A DNA stretch of 64,000 nucleotides from NCBI RefSeq assembly GCF_016802725.1, contig NC_052666.1, forward strand, positions 29,540,997 to 29,604,996. The letters are read 5' to 3'. Under the pieces are notes generated by a model. The model was not told where the DNA came from. It saw only the letters and a program-made list of their open reading frames with translations, and searched no databases. The DNA comes from Solenopsis invicta (lineage: Eukaryota; Arthropoda; Insecta; Hymenoptera; Formicidae). The translations under genes and the position numbers were made by a program. Of this stretch, positions 27,901 to 38,049 are shown in pieces. The stretch's first letter is position 1, and each line of letters begins with the position of its first letter.

Positions 27901-30900
27901 ATGTAAACGTGCGTTCCAACTTGTGGTCTTCTGGCGAGCGGAAGACTCTCTATCTCGAAAAAGATTTTTCGATCCATATAACGATGGCCTCCGGTTATCA
28001 TCTTCTGTAATTATTCGGCATGAAAACTCGCGGTTTCCCTCATCCGTAAAACAGCCCAACAGTCAGTACAGTTCTGTGAAAACTGGATTTTCGCGGAAAT
28101 TCATGAAAAAATCACGCCAGCTAACAATGACAGAATCCCGACGTGAAATACCGCTTTCGGTTCGTCGCGCAAATTTCTGCGACACGCCGCCGACGCAACT
28201 CTGACATTCAACAGCTGCAGCGCGATGTTGGAATTCGTCGTGCTGATTATCAATAATTAAGTAATTTCTGATGATTACCATTCTCGACTATTAAACGTCT
28301 TTTCAAAGTTACGTACAGCAAGTTCCGGCTTAATTTCCATTTATCGTACTTGTTGTCATTACTGTAGACAAATTGATGTCTATTAAGGTGACGCGGCAGA
28401 CGCAGCACAATCGAATGAAACACGAACAGTAATTTGGCGCTCCTTTGTTGCTAATTTGTTGCTCTGCGTGTTGGCTGGGGTACGATTTCTCTGAATAAAA
28501 AAAATTATTCTGGCGGAATTAATTTGACAGCGGAGCAATTAATTAGCAACAAGATAGCAGAGGAAGGTATGTTTGATTTTTTCTTTATCTTTTGATATTC
28601 CTTTCTTGCGACTGTGCTACAACTTTATTTAAAAACTTTAAATTTAAGTTGACACAGCTATTACTTTTATGCCACATTTTGTCGAGCTATCTTTATCGAA
28701 TTGGCTCGAGCAACGAAACCGCGAGTAGAGCAACAAATTAGCAACAAAAAGCAGTAAATTTGTTCGCTCGTGTCTTATTCGATTGTGCTGCACTGGCTGT
28801 GTCAGCTTGAATGGATGTGACAAATTGTTAGAAAAGGAGGAAAAGATTACGCGCGTGAAATTTTGAAACAACCTCCTCCTATCTCCCTTCCTCCACGCTC
28901 GTTTGTCGCTACTCTTCCCTTCTGATGATTCTCACGTTTGACTCGAAAGGAATAAAAACAAACACTCACTCGAGCAGGTGGACGAAGAATAAAGTGGCGC
29001 CCGGCAACACGAGGTCGTCGCTGCCGATCCTCCATCGTCTGCCGAACGCGATCAGGCTCGGCATCTCGTAGCGTCGTGAACAACAACGGCGACATAACCT
29101 ATTACGCACGCACGCGACGACGCGACACGACACAACATTGAGGAAGACGCGCACGCGATGAGCGCACTGACCGACCCGATCGACGAGGGAAGGGAATGCC
29201 AGGAAATGCGAACTGCGAGGGACAGTTTGAACGGCCGAGTCGAACTGAACTGAACCAAACAGCTGATCGGCCGCGCTGAAACGCGGAAACGCGGAACGAC
29301 GTACCAACTACCACGTACGATCGTACATACGATATGAAACACACCTGTAAGACTGGGGATCGATCATGAAACTTTTTCCCTAAGGCGGAAACGTGAAAAG
29401 TGAAAAATTTCTCCATTAACTTCAATGGTAAAGATTTTCACTTTTCACGTTTCCGTCCTAGGGAAAAAGTTTCATGATCGACCACCTGGTCTTATCGTTA
29501 AGTTGATCGATCGATTGAATTTAACAATAGCCAACTGCAAAACTTAAAAGTGGTCGTACTATTTTGTTCTTTTTGTCTATTTTCTGCAAATTATAATTTA
29601 CTTATGTAAAATAATTTTAAATTAATAATTTAATGATTTTTTTTTAATTGAAATAAAATGAAAAATATAACAATTTAAAAAATTAAAAAATTAAATAATT
29701 AACAACATAAATTGGGAATGATCAGTTTTAAGTTTTGCAGTTGGCTATTGTTAAATTTGATTTCGACCGTTCAAGCTAAACGGAGATGGTGAGACCAGCC
29801 CAGATAAAAGAACAAAAATATTGAGAATATGTGTGTCACATCTCAAAGTACTATCAAAAAATGAAAAATTTTATAGACTGTTCTAATATTACGCTTCTAT
29901 TATTACGTTTGGGTATTTATATAAATGTTTAAACACAATTTCCATAGTGGTTGAAAAATTATTCAATTTTTTAATTGCTCTTAATTCTTATGTAAAATTA
30001 TTTTAATTTATAGTACTTATTTGCAAATTTAATGAGAAAGTAATATCACAAATTAAATTTTTAATAAAATTATTTGCATTAACAAATAAATATTCGTAAA
30101 AAAGTTCATCTAGATTCATTTAATCATTTCAAAGTTATTTATCTAAAACTACAGCAAAGTAAGATCATTTTTGTTGCATAAACCAAATTTTTCATTGTTT
30201 TTTTTTCTTAATTTGCAGCTGCTTTCGGATCCAAAATTTAGATGCTTGCAATCCAATTTTTTTTTACTATTGATTAGGAAAAAAAGAGAACAAAAGCCTA
30301 AAAAAACCTTTTTAAATTTTGATAACTTTTAACTGATATTATAGAGCCCAAAATATCCTTAAATTGAAGTATGTCAGAGTGTAATGTGTTCTTCGTCTTA
30401 CATGCTACTTCTTATTATTGAAATTATTATCTTCAATTGTTGCGTTTAAGATTAATTATAGATGAGTATTATTTTGGAACTTGTGTTTGTTAGAAAGCAT
30501 ATCCCAGGAAAATGTTCGTATTTAAAAAATAATTTACTCTTGTACAAAAGAAAATGAGCTGTATTTTACAAGAACAATTTGGTCGAGTTTAACGGGATAT
30601 AATACTAATTTTCACTCAGCTGGGGATTTTAACACGTACACAAACTACATTAACTTCTTGGAACGTCTTCGCAAATTAGAACTGGGGAACGTAAAAATGC
30701 GGAACGTGTGGAACTGTTTGATAGCGCGCTATTCGAAGAAGAGTAAGAGTAAAATGAAGAAACTTTTATATTGACAATAAAATGAAGAAAAAAATTTTAA
30801 TCGACGGGTTACAGCTTCGAGCTGTTTATCGTCGTAGAATCGAAGATTCTAACGAGCGATATTTTGGTGGCGATGCATCGAATGAAACACGATTACGCGG

Positions 30901-33900
30901 TCAATAAAAATGAAAATGGACGATCGCCTCTCCTTTCAATTCCGTTGCACCCATCCGTTCATCGCGATTCATCGAACGAGTAAAAATTGCGGAGATATGT
31001 GCAGACTGGATTCACAGCCGTTGGAAAATATTGTGAAAAAATCGGCTAGACAAAAGATCGATTGAGATTTTCGCTGATACCCAGCAAAATAAGATTATCG
31101 ATGTTATTTTGCAAGTAACAATGTACATCACGAGCGAGCTGGGAGAAGCGATTCTCGATCATCGCTAATAATACACGGGAAAAGCGTTCTCGCGCGACCG
31201 ACTTTTCTGGAAAAACAATGACCGTCGCATAGAAAATGCATGTTGAAAATAAATAAAAGTCGATCTCTCGGAAACACCTTGTTGATTGTGAGCCGAATAA
31301 TAAAGTTTGAGAAATCTATTGATTTCGCAGCCGCAGATAAAACGAAATACCTTTGAAGTTTGACTAATAGAACACATTTTACGCTTCTCTTCTACATCTT
31401 CTCATTCTGTAAAACCTCCTTTACGCTTTCTTTTGTAAGATGCAAATAGCTTTACTTAATATTCTTTTGTGTTCAGAACTGTATTGAATATAATATCAAT
31501 ACCATTCATTAGTCAACGTGGAAAATAAAATATCTTCGTATTTCGATCTTTCCCCTTTAGTATTTCTTGAAAATCGAGATCTATTTGCATTAATTGCGGA
31601 AGATGGAAAAAACTACAGCTAATTGTTAAGACATTTACCAACAATTAGTTAAAAAAAAACTACAGCTAATTGTTGAGACATTTACCGACAATTAGCTTTG
31701 AAAAACTACAGCTAATTGTTGAGACATTTATCAACAATTAGCTTTTTGTCTAACGGGACTTTTATCTGGCGTCCAGCTATCTGCGCTATTCGTCATCAAT
31801 TGCAACGCGCTTCACATTTCAAGGAACACACGAAAGGATCTGCGGGAGATATCTGATAGAATGCTGACTTGCGAATGACACAGGAGAGACACCAGGAGAT
31901 CTGTATACAACCCATGCGTTTATACACAACAAACTCTGAAAATAACAACCAATATCTCGTTCCAAGAATAATCAAGGCCGCGCTCGCACTCTTGAAAATG
32001 ATCCCCGGTTTATGTGCAGTGTGTCATTTCGTTCGCTCGTTGCTGCAGGCACAATCTCAAAGCTGCTGGCATGCTAATAAGCTGAATTGCGATACACAAT
32101 ACGAGACTTGAAATACGTACGCAAATCCGCGAATCATGAATTCACGAGCATTATATCGCGGACTCGTGCTACACGTGCAAATAGAATTGGTTTAGAAAAT
32201 TATACGTACGTAACAGACAAGCAGCTTGGATTCAAGATGCCTTCTTCATTACGTAATATCAACGGGGCACGTTTGTGTGAAATAAGGAATTTAAAATTCA
32301 CAAGTAAATTCTTGCAGAAATTTGGAATTTTCTTTCAATAAAAATATAAAGAGACATTTGTAAAAAAAAATAGTAAATGTAAAAATGTACATACGCACGT
32401 TTTCATCAATGAAATTTGAGGTAAAAATGAAGTTTTTATCGAATTTCCACGCAATTTTAAAAAGATTTAACTTGAGAATTTAAAACTTATAAAAAATAAT
32501 TTTTAAATGCTTATCTCTCCTTCTCTTTCGCGAAACTTTATTTTTAAATTCCACTTCCGCAAGTTTCATCGAGGATTCATATTCCGGGAAAACAGGAGCA
32601 GCTGTAGCTTCGCTAAACATGGTACATCGTTCTAGATGCATGCTCGTGGTACATAGATTCGCGCGCGATGCATATTCGCACAATCAATTAGCAGATCGGA
32701 AATGAATCGACTGGAATTCGTGAGAGTTCCTAATTGGTGTACGTAAAATCGAATATGTAGGTCAGTTCGAGACCCCCAAGATGAAACGTGCCTCCATTAA
32801 TAGCATCCATTAATTCTCGAAGTGACAAGACGGCTAATATTTTGATAAAACTGGAATTTTGAGAGCCGATGAATTTAGCAAATAAAATTCAATATTCTAT
32901 AGTATATAATTCTGCAGTGCATCAGAGGATGACAATTGGCTAAATAAAAAACTGATAAAAGAGAGTTTTCTCCGACTAAAGTTTCTAAGGAGTTGAATAA
33001 AGTTTGTTTACGCGAATAATTTTTATACATGTATAAAACATTTCAATTTAAATAGTCATTTCAAGTATTAAGTGAGGAAAATATTACGTAAGACAGACAA
33101 AGCATCTTCGAAAATTTTTCGAAAATTGGCTGCAAATTCGTCACAGAATCTTTCCCTAAAATGTTTTCTCATGCAAATTAAATGACGTTTCAAAGTTTAA
33201 GGAATGTGCTCAAGCTACATCTTGATATTTATTTGATAATTATGTATAATAGGAGAATATAGTTTTGTAGCTAAATAACATTCATCAATGTTTAAATATG
33301 ATATCTTCGATTAACATTTTGAATATTTCTTTCAACAATTCATAATGTATTATGCATGCTTTATAAGGCGCATTTATGAATTTGCGTAACTGGTTCGTTG
33401 AATAAATCTAAATTTACAATAAGACGTAATAACGTATTTTACGATCTTTGTCATATATAAAAATGCGTTATGTAAACATCGGAAAATATAACTTAGAATT
33501 AAATTCAAAATTTTTTTCAAGAAAATAACAAAACAATAAAAAAGCAAGAACATATATTCCTTTCCACGATCGCTTTTATTCGAACGTGATTTTATTACTT
33601 TGCAAAAAGGCAAGAAAAAATACACAATATATGCACATATAATTGTTTTAACATATTTCCTTGAAAACTAACTAAAAGCTAATAAAATTTTATGAATTTC
33701 GTTTTTCTATTTCTGATAAATTATTTTGTTTTTAAAATTAATAGAATCGAGATATCGAAACAAAGACAAAAAAATGTATTTTTATTTTCAATTTCAACAG
33801 AATGTGAACAAAAGATTAGAAAATCGAATCCGAAGCAAGCAGGCAATTAATTGTACTGTACATTTATAACGATGCTAAAAAAAAAGATCTAAATATCTCA

Positions 33901-34102
33901 GAGTGAAGGAAAAATTGACTCGCACATTGCGTTTCACTTTCCTCCGAGCAGTGTTTCACCTCCGAGCTTCTCTCTTTATTTCATATTTTACATTGTACTT
34001 CACTCACCATATGAGATGCAGGATGAACAGGAAAGCGCCGGGCACGACGAGGTCGTCGCTGCCGACGCTCCAGCGTCGTCGGAACACCACGATTCCAGGC
34101 AT
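13..34102 (-). CDS. inaE: sn-1-specific diacylglycerol lipase (DAGL), 3' end beyond the window
   Basis: Membrane lipase that cleaves the sn-1 acyl chain of diacylglycerol to give 2-monoacylglycerols. Exons in transcript order: 34102-34008 (or 29064-28970), 10508-10297, 8312-8217, 7835-7649, about 6502-6152, 4094-3896, 3471-3283, 2437-2147, 2058-1829 and 145-13. All these junctions keep frame, though the join between 7649 and 6502 is uncertain. About 661 residues are visible. Four hydrophobic segments lie in the first 200 residues: the end of exon 1 plus the start of exon 2, then one each in exons 2, 3 and 4. A Cys-rich stretch (QCCCCLPCG, EDNCCRCN) precedes the lipase fold. The nucleophile is Ser460 in GHSLGAG, the acid is Asp512 in VGKDVVPR, and the base is His607 in GRIIHVV. 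These correspond to Ser472, Asp524 and His650 of human DAGLA. The exon at 13-145 (EPVYQALW, EVLISPVMI) matches the conserved segment after the catalytic His. The intron at 2059-2146 is only 88 bp. The regulatory tail is off the left edge. Confidence 0.95.
146..1828 (-). other. DAGL intron before the exon at 13-145
   Basis: AT-rich sequence between donor 1828 and acceptor 146. I see no exon, repeat family or RNA in it. Confidence 0.8.
2989..3028. repeat. (GA)n microsatellite
   Basis: About 20 GA units in a DAGL intron. Confidence 0.95.
4649..6020. mobile_element. CACTGA-type MITE copy split by a second transposon
   Basis: Outer termini CACTGAAAGAGAAAG at 4649 and a matching inverted end near 6020, each next to TA. 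The left part (4649-4746) and right part (5894-6020) match the intact copy at 37557-37804, including GAATAGTTGCAATGAAATAT and its inverted partner. The copy is interrupted by the 4747-5893 element. Confidence 0.7.
4747..5893. mobile_element. Inserted element with CAGRGTGT termini and an internal direct duplication
   Basis: Begins CAGGGTGTTCATTC and ends TAGACACTCTG, so short inverted termini, with GTA on both flanks as a possible 3 bp target duplication. The first about 290 bp are present twice (from 4747 and from 5038, where it begins CAGAGTGTCCATTC). A partial relative, inverted, occurs at about 48328-48402 (AGGGTGTCTACTACCTGG ... CCTGGAATCAGGGATTTTCC). No protein was found in it. Confidence 0.65.
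11771..12127. mobile_element. Long foldback element in DAGL intron 1
   Basis: Left arm 11771-11855 and right arm about 12035-12127 are inverted copies (GCACACACAACGTCATT against AATGACGTAGTGTGTGC; AAAAGCGTGAT against ATCACGCTTTT). An inner pair, AGCTATGGAGCAGT and ACTGCTCCAT, adds a second stem. Confidence 0.65.
12347..12560. mobile_element. Near-palindromic MITE, 214 bp
   Basis: Arms 12347-12442 and 12464-12560 are inverted repeats over about 95 bp, including GGAGAAATTTTCCAAACT with its complement and ATATGTACCCAGCGTG with CGCTGGGTGTACATAT. The loop is about 20 bp. Confidence 0.75.
12768..13014. repeat. Compound microsatellite
   Basis: (TA)n at about 12806-12830, (CATA)n for about 120 bp to 12954, then (TG)n and (CA)n. 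Long open frames made of VCMY or THIH repeats across it are artefacts. Confidence 0.95.
16902..16927. repeat. (CT)n microsatellite
   Basis: About 13 CT units in DAGL intron 1. Confidence 0.9.
20019..20194. mobile_element. Tc1/mariner-type MITE, 176 bp
   Basis: CACTGAGAGGCAAAAAGGTT begins the left arm and the right arm mirrors it, ending TCAGTG, with TA at 20017-20018 and 20195-20196. The arms are about 45 bp, including TTGCAACACTTTTT. Confidence 0.75.
22161..22370. mobile_element. Inverted-repeat element, 210 bp
   Basis: Left end GGCAGCTGGGCAAAGTATTT and right end TACTTAGCCCTGCC are inverted copies. Repeated TTTGAAATACAAA blocks extend both arms to about 60-70 bp. The flanks TAAATACA and TATACATA are similar but not identical, so the class (possibly hAT-like) is unsure. 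Confidence 0.6.
25494..26150. mobile_element. Inverted relative of the 34666-35119 MITE, interrupted by a second MITE
   Basis: From the CACTGAGAG start near 25494 to about 25625, and again from about 25950 to 26150, the sequence follows the reverse complement of 34800-35119 (for example TTAGTTTATTTGTAAAATAA). The right boundary is uncertain. Confidence 0.6.
25633..25883. mobile_element. Mariner-like MITE with GAAGGCC termini nested in another MITE
   Basis: 251 bp beginning GAAGGCCTATGTC and ending GGCCTTC, flanked by TA (25631-25632, 25884-25885). A perfect inverted repeat of about 28 bp (CACAGCGGTTCTTGGTGCCG and onward) lies at about 25653-25680 and 25841-25868. Confidence 0.75.
28970..29064 (-). 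CDS. inaE: DAGL alternative first coding exon 1A (divergent N-terminus)
   Basis: Starts at ATG 29064 and reads MPSLIAFGRRWRIGSDDLVL, ending VHLLE, with donor GTGAGT at 28969. It is 95 bp, exactly the length of exon 1B, and leaves the same two-base phase, so it splices to the same exon 2 acceptor (10509/10508). It is clearly homologous to exon 1B (GRRWRIGSDDLV against RRRWSVGSDDLV). It has its own CpG-rich surroundings at 28960-29330. The exons are therefore best read as two alternative starts from separate promoters. A dead duplicated exon is less likely because frame, donor and conserved residues are all intact. Confidence 0.85.
29348..29494. repeat. Near-perfect 147 bp palindrome upstream of DAGL exon 1A
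   Basis: Arms of about 70 bp share CGATCATGAAACTTTTTCCC, GGAAACGTGAAAAGTGAAAA and TTTCTCCATT with their complements, separated by only about 5 bp. It lies about 285 bp upstream of the exon 1A ATG. It may be a MITE or a transcribed hairpin. Confidence 0.75.
29518..29757. mobile_element. MITE with 32 bp terminal inverted repeats
   Basis: The left end 29518-29549 (AATTTAACAATAGCCAACTG and onward) and the right end 29726-29757 are near-exact inverted copies, around an AT-rich core without an ORF. Confidence 0.7.
31613..31746. repeat. Three tandem hairpin units of about 46 bp
   Basis: Units start at 31613, 31660 and 31706 with CTACAGCTAATTGTT. Each contains its own inverted repeat (AGCTAATTGTT ... 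AACAATTAGCT), giving three adjacent stem-loops. Confidence 0.8.
34008..34102 (-). CDS. inaE: DAGL alternative first coding exon 1B (canonical N-terminus)
   Basis: Starts at ATG 34102 and reads MPGIVVFRRRWSVGSDDLVV, ending LHLIW, with donor GTGAGT at 34007. The opening residues are essentially those of vertebrate DAGLA. It contributes 31 codons plus two bases, and the single base G at the start of exon 2 (10508) completes the Trp codon. It lies in a CpG-rich block at about 34020-34480 that probably holds its promoter and 5' UTR. The intron to exon 2 is about 23.5 kb. Confidence 0.9.
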
Positions 34103-34665
34103 TTCGCGTCGCGTCGTCGTCGCCGCCTTCGTCGTCGTCGACTTCTTCCATCCAACAAGCCGGCGACCGCGAATTCACCTCACACGCGAATCACCGCGCT
34201 ACTCGCCCGATCTGTCCGGCGAGCGCGGCAAGTAAACAACGGCGGCGATCGACGACGACGCCGACGTCGGCGTCGCGTGCCGCGTCGACGAGCGCACTGA
34301 CAGCTGTAACCGTGACTCTTCTTATCGCGTTCGTTGTCCATTCTTCGGCGGCCTTGCCGACGACGACGCCGCTCGTCGGGTGACGGCCTCCTCTTGGCTA
34401 CCACCGACGACGACGTGCCGACGAGCGACGCGACGCCGCATCGCGCCGCTCGGCACGATAAACGTCGCCCAATGCTCTAGTGCACTATTGTTCACTGATA
34501 TCACTGACGGCGATTACAGTTAATCCAGACTGCTCGATGTCCATCAACGTTTTGCACCTTGCTTACGGAAGTTCGGTAGAGGATGCCACTAGAGTGAAAC
34601 TGCAACAGATCGATTTAGACACTTTTTTTTATGCCGTTTTGACAAAATGTCGAATGTACCAGATA

Positions 34666-35119
34666 CACTAAGAAACAATCTTTTTTTAATAAAAAAAAAT
34701 ATTTTCTTAAAAATAGATTTTGATGCAAGCATTTGTTCGTTCTGTTTAAGTAAAAATATTTTTTTTTAGTTAAATAAACATATTACCTTAGGCATATAAT
34801 TTCATATTTTTAATTTTTACATTAAAATAATTATTTTACAAATAAACTAATAATATTATTAAACTTAATTAAATTGTTTTCTTGGATTAAAAAAAGTTTC
34901 ATTATATTGAATATAAAAATAGTCTAATAGTAAATATTTTGCACAACTGCAAAGAAAAAATTACTTGAATAAAAATTATTTCTCCATTTTAATTATATTA
35001 ATATTTCAGCTAAGAAATTTTTAACCTGACAAGTAAATTAAGCTGTTGGGAACAACCGAGCAAATAATTTTTTTCTCGTGCTAAGTCAAATTTTTTACGA
35101 GATATTTTTTCTCTCGGTG
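34666..35119. mobile_element. CACTRAGAGAAA-type MITE, 454 bp
   Basis: Starts CACTAAGAAAC and ends TTCTCTCGGTG, with TA on each side (34664-34665 and 35120-35121). This matches Tc1/mariner-type target duplication. The interior is very AT-rich and shares long stretches, inverted, with 25494-26150. No ORF of note. Confidence 0.7.
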
Positions 35120-35121
35120 TA

Positions 35122-36817
35122 TAAACGTCTAATATTTTTTATGTGCAAATTAAAAATTCTATAAATAGTTTTCAAGCACGGAAGCGATTTTTCCGATAAA
35201 ATTTTTTTCTCAAAGTGCCAACATTCTTTATTCTCTTGATAATAATAGACACTCTGTCGTCGTACGCAATTTCCTTTTCTCTCTCTCTCTCAAATTGTTT
35301 AAATACTTTTTTTATTCCGCGCCATAATCGTCGAGAAGGTACCCGCTCGCAGATACGTCGTCAACAAAAACGTCTTGAAAGTTGAAAATAGCGTTCGATT
35401 AAGTATAATAAACAGGGAAGATCGGACTGTTCCGATTGTAAAGCGGCGGATTAAATTGTCCAAGCTCTGTTTGTGAAGGAAACTCGAAGAAAACGGCACG
35501 CGGGGCGAGCTTCCATCCGTCGTACCTCAAAGTGGTCGTCGAGTCGTGCCGCTCGCGTTTATAGAGTTAAGTATCTCTGAATTGTGCGAGAGAAAACTTC
35601 CTGTCAGAGTAATGGACTGCATCTCTCTCTCTCTTCTTCTTTTTCTCTCTCTCTCTCTCGTAAATCAATGTCGCGAAAGCACGTTTTGTTCGTGATTCGC
35701 CATCGTTCGCGATTGACTTTTATGAATGGACGTTTGTAAAATGCAACGACCGCCGCGCCGCGTCCGAGGTTACACGATGATCTCGTTCATGTAACAATTT
35801 TTACTACATGTAACATGAATACTGTCGTCGTGTCGCGTACAAAATATTCTGGGACCTCGATTAGAGCTACAATAGGACAAAATTTTGGCGTGCGTTTAAT
35901 AGAATTCAGTACGAAATTGCAATTTTTGCTTCACACCATTATCGCATTACACCACAATTAATTTTGATCCTGCGGTACATTTGTTTTTGTTTTTTTTTTA
36001 GAAACTCGAAAATAAAAATGTAGACTTGAAATTTGGCGCGTCTCGTTGTTGCCCGGATATTTAACAAAGTGTGTTGTAATTTCACGTGATTCCAATTGTG
36101 AAATTTCGACGTTGGTGAAACGAGATTAAAATATACGTTATGCGAAGACCGTAAAATTTTACTTCCTCTTGCAGTCCTCGTTTCTACAAAACAGTTTGAA
36201 ATCTGACAAAGTTTTTAAACGGTAGAGTCAACGACAAAAACGACGTATTCAGAAACGAAAACATTTAAATTATTTAGTCGCCGGCGCATTTTATATTGTG
36301 GCAATATTGTGAAAAACAATATAAAAACAAACGAAATACAGAGCATCGAGAATAACATTAATAACGCGAGATTCGCTATCGACTTAACGATCCGCACCGA
36401 AAGGAATTAATTGAAGAATTTAATCCTGAACGATAAATGAAACACATATATCTAATCTCGGGAAAATAATGCAATCATTACGACATAATAGTGTATAAGC
36501 GCTTTACGCATATTAAAAATTAATTGAATTAAAATTAACTGTTGAAGAATATAATTGAATTTCATGAATTTCTATTCTTCCTGCCTTCGTTCTCTTGATT
36601 TCGACAGATTGACGATTAGAAATAAGCGATTTCTATATAATGATTCTTTCTCTCTCTGTTGGAAATATTTACACTATTTAATATTAAATCCTTTGTGGAC
36701 TAACCGGGGATTCGAAAATTCAAGCAAATTTTCAATTTTGTATTATTCTGCCTCAAATTCAGATAAGTAAAAAAAAGTGAAAAACACTTCGGATTGTGAA
36801 ATCGTGTTCTAGAATGT

Positions 36818-36861
<44 letters not shown>

Positions 36862-37556
36862 TGTCAAATTTTTTTAGATTTTTTACAGTCCAAAAACCCT
36901 TTCAAAAACACTATCAGATACCAAAGATCCGATTGGACTAGGAAAGCGGCGAAAAAAACGTTGGATCACGGAAGATTAATTCGCTCTCAGTTACATCGCG
37001 AGTTCTCCGACCTGAAGACACCCACGTGAACGAAATCGTAGACGAAGGAATGCGCCGCACCGAATTAAATTAAATGCTCCGCTGATGGAGAGAAGAAAAA
37101 TACATCGAGCTTCGCGGATGCGTACGTACGCGCGACATTAAATCGCCAAGCTCTACGCGAGTACAATCGATGTCGCCTAATTAAATTATCATGCGCCGAC
37201 GAGTGGTCGCGGATACGCGTGAATTATCGATCGACAAATTTATCTTCGCTTCTATCGCATTATTTTTACTTTTACTACCGCTAATTGTTATCGCGCCGTT
37301 CTTTATCTTCGCGCTGATGTAACTTGGAATTTTGAGATACAATGGACGAGACACATAATTTGTCTTTCGGATGGAAGACAGAGGCGACGATTTTTTGCCT
37401 TGAAAAGCCGAGATTTAGGTCGACCGTTTTTCATATATAAATTACATTATTTACGATCTATTGTTAAAATTGCGCTTTTATCATTAAATATCTCTACGCT
37501 ATTTGGATGAAGTCGATACATACAGCCGTGCTTAATTAATAATGAAGAAACAATTA
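35122..37556. other. Intergenic stretch without identified gene
   Basis: AT-rich with a moderately CpG-rich part at about 35500-35760 and the GA microsatellite. I see no gene. Confidence 0.7.
36822..36859. repeat. (GA)n microsatellite
   Basis: About 19 GA units in the DAGL-Gmer intergenic region. Confidence 0.95.
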
Positions 37557-37804
37557 CACTGGCAGAAAAAAATTACAAAATATTAATAAATATTTCTTTG
37601 AATAGCTGCAATGAAATATTTATCTGCAGTAAGTACATAAATATTTACTCGATAAACAAAAAATGATAGGTAAATTAAATTAGTGATTCTTGTACTAAAT
37701 ATGTACCTAACCTAACCTAAATATTTACGTGCATTTAGTAAAAATTTCATTACGACTATTCAAACAAATATATTTATTAAAATTTAGCATTTTTTCTCTC
37801 GGTG
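37557..37804. mobile_element. CACTG-type MITE, 248 bp, intact copy
   Basis: Starts CACTGGCAGAAAAAAATTAC and ends TTTTTTCTCTCGGTG between TA dinucleotides. The outer 70-90 bp on each side are inverted repeats. Inside, at about 37707-37721, are three CCTAA units, the insect telomere-type repeat. Confidence 0.7.
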
Positions 37805-38049
37805 TAAAAAAATAGAAATTTCAAAAAAAATCCAACATTGCGAAAGCAAAAACTTAGAGCAATTGAAAAATAATAAAATTTCCAAATTCGACTAGCATCG
37901 ATCAAATTCATGACAACCAAAGGACATTCGAAATTTAAGCGTATTCCCAAGTGACGTCCAAATAAATTCCATTTCAACGTGCATACCTAAATTGTTTCTC
38001 GAACAATCCTTACACATCTCTAATAACGACGGCACTCTTAATTTCTACG

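Larger units (their letters stand above)
10509..28969 (-). other. DAGL intron 1 (18.5 kb to exon 1A; 23.5 kb to exon 1B)
   Basis: Holds the foldback elements at 11771, 12347, 20019, 22161 and 25494 and several microsatellites. Two stretches are richer in CpG than their surroundings: 13560-14000 and 17380-17700. At 17435-17446 is TGACCTTTGACA, a fair match to a DR1 nuclear-receptor site. A GC patch (GCGCCGCGCCGCGCCGCGCT) lies at about 23957-23978. No convincing exon was found. Short ORFs around 18780-19170 and 21219-21476 have no supporting features. Confidence 0.6.

Noticed and set aside
34016..34404. Arg-rich ORFs (poly-Arg runs) beside DAGL exon 1B
   Set aside because: They are translations of CGA/CGT triplets in the 5' UTR or promoter island, antisense to or upstream of the real exon.
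37707..37721. Telomere or telomere-fusion site
   Set aside because: Only three CCTAA units, and they lie inside a MITE. Too short to imply telomeric origin.
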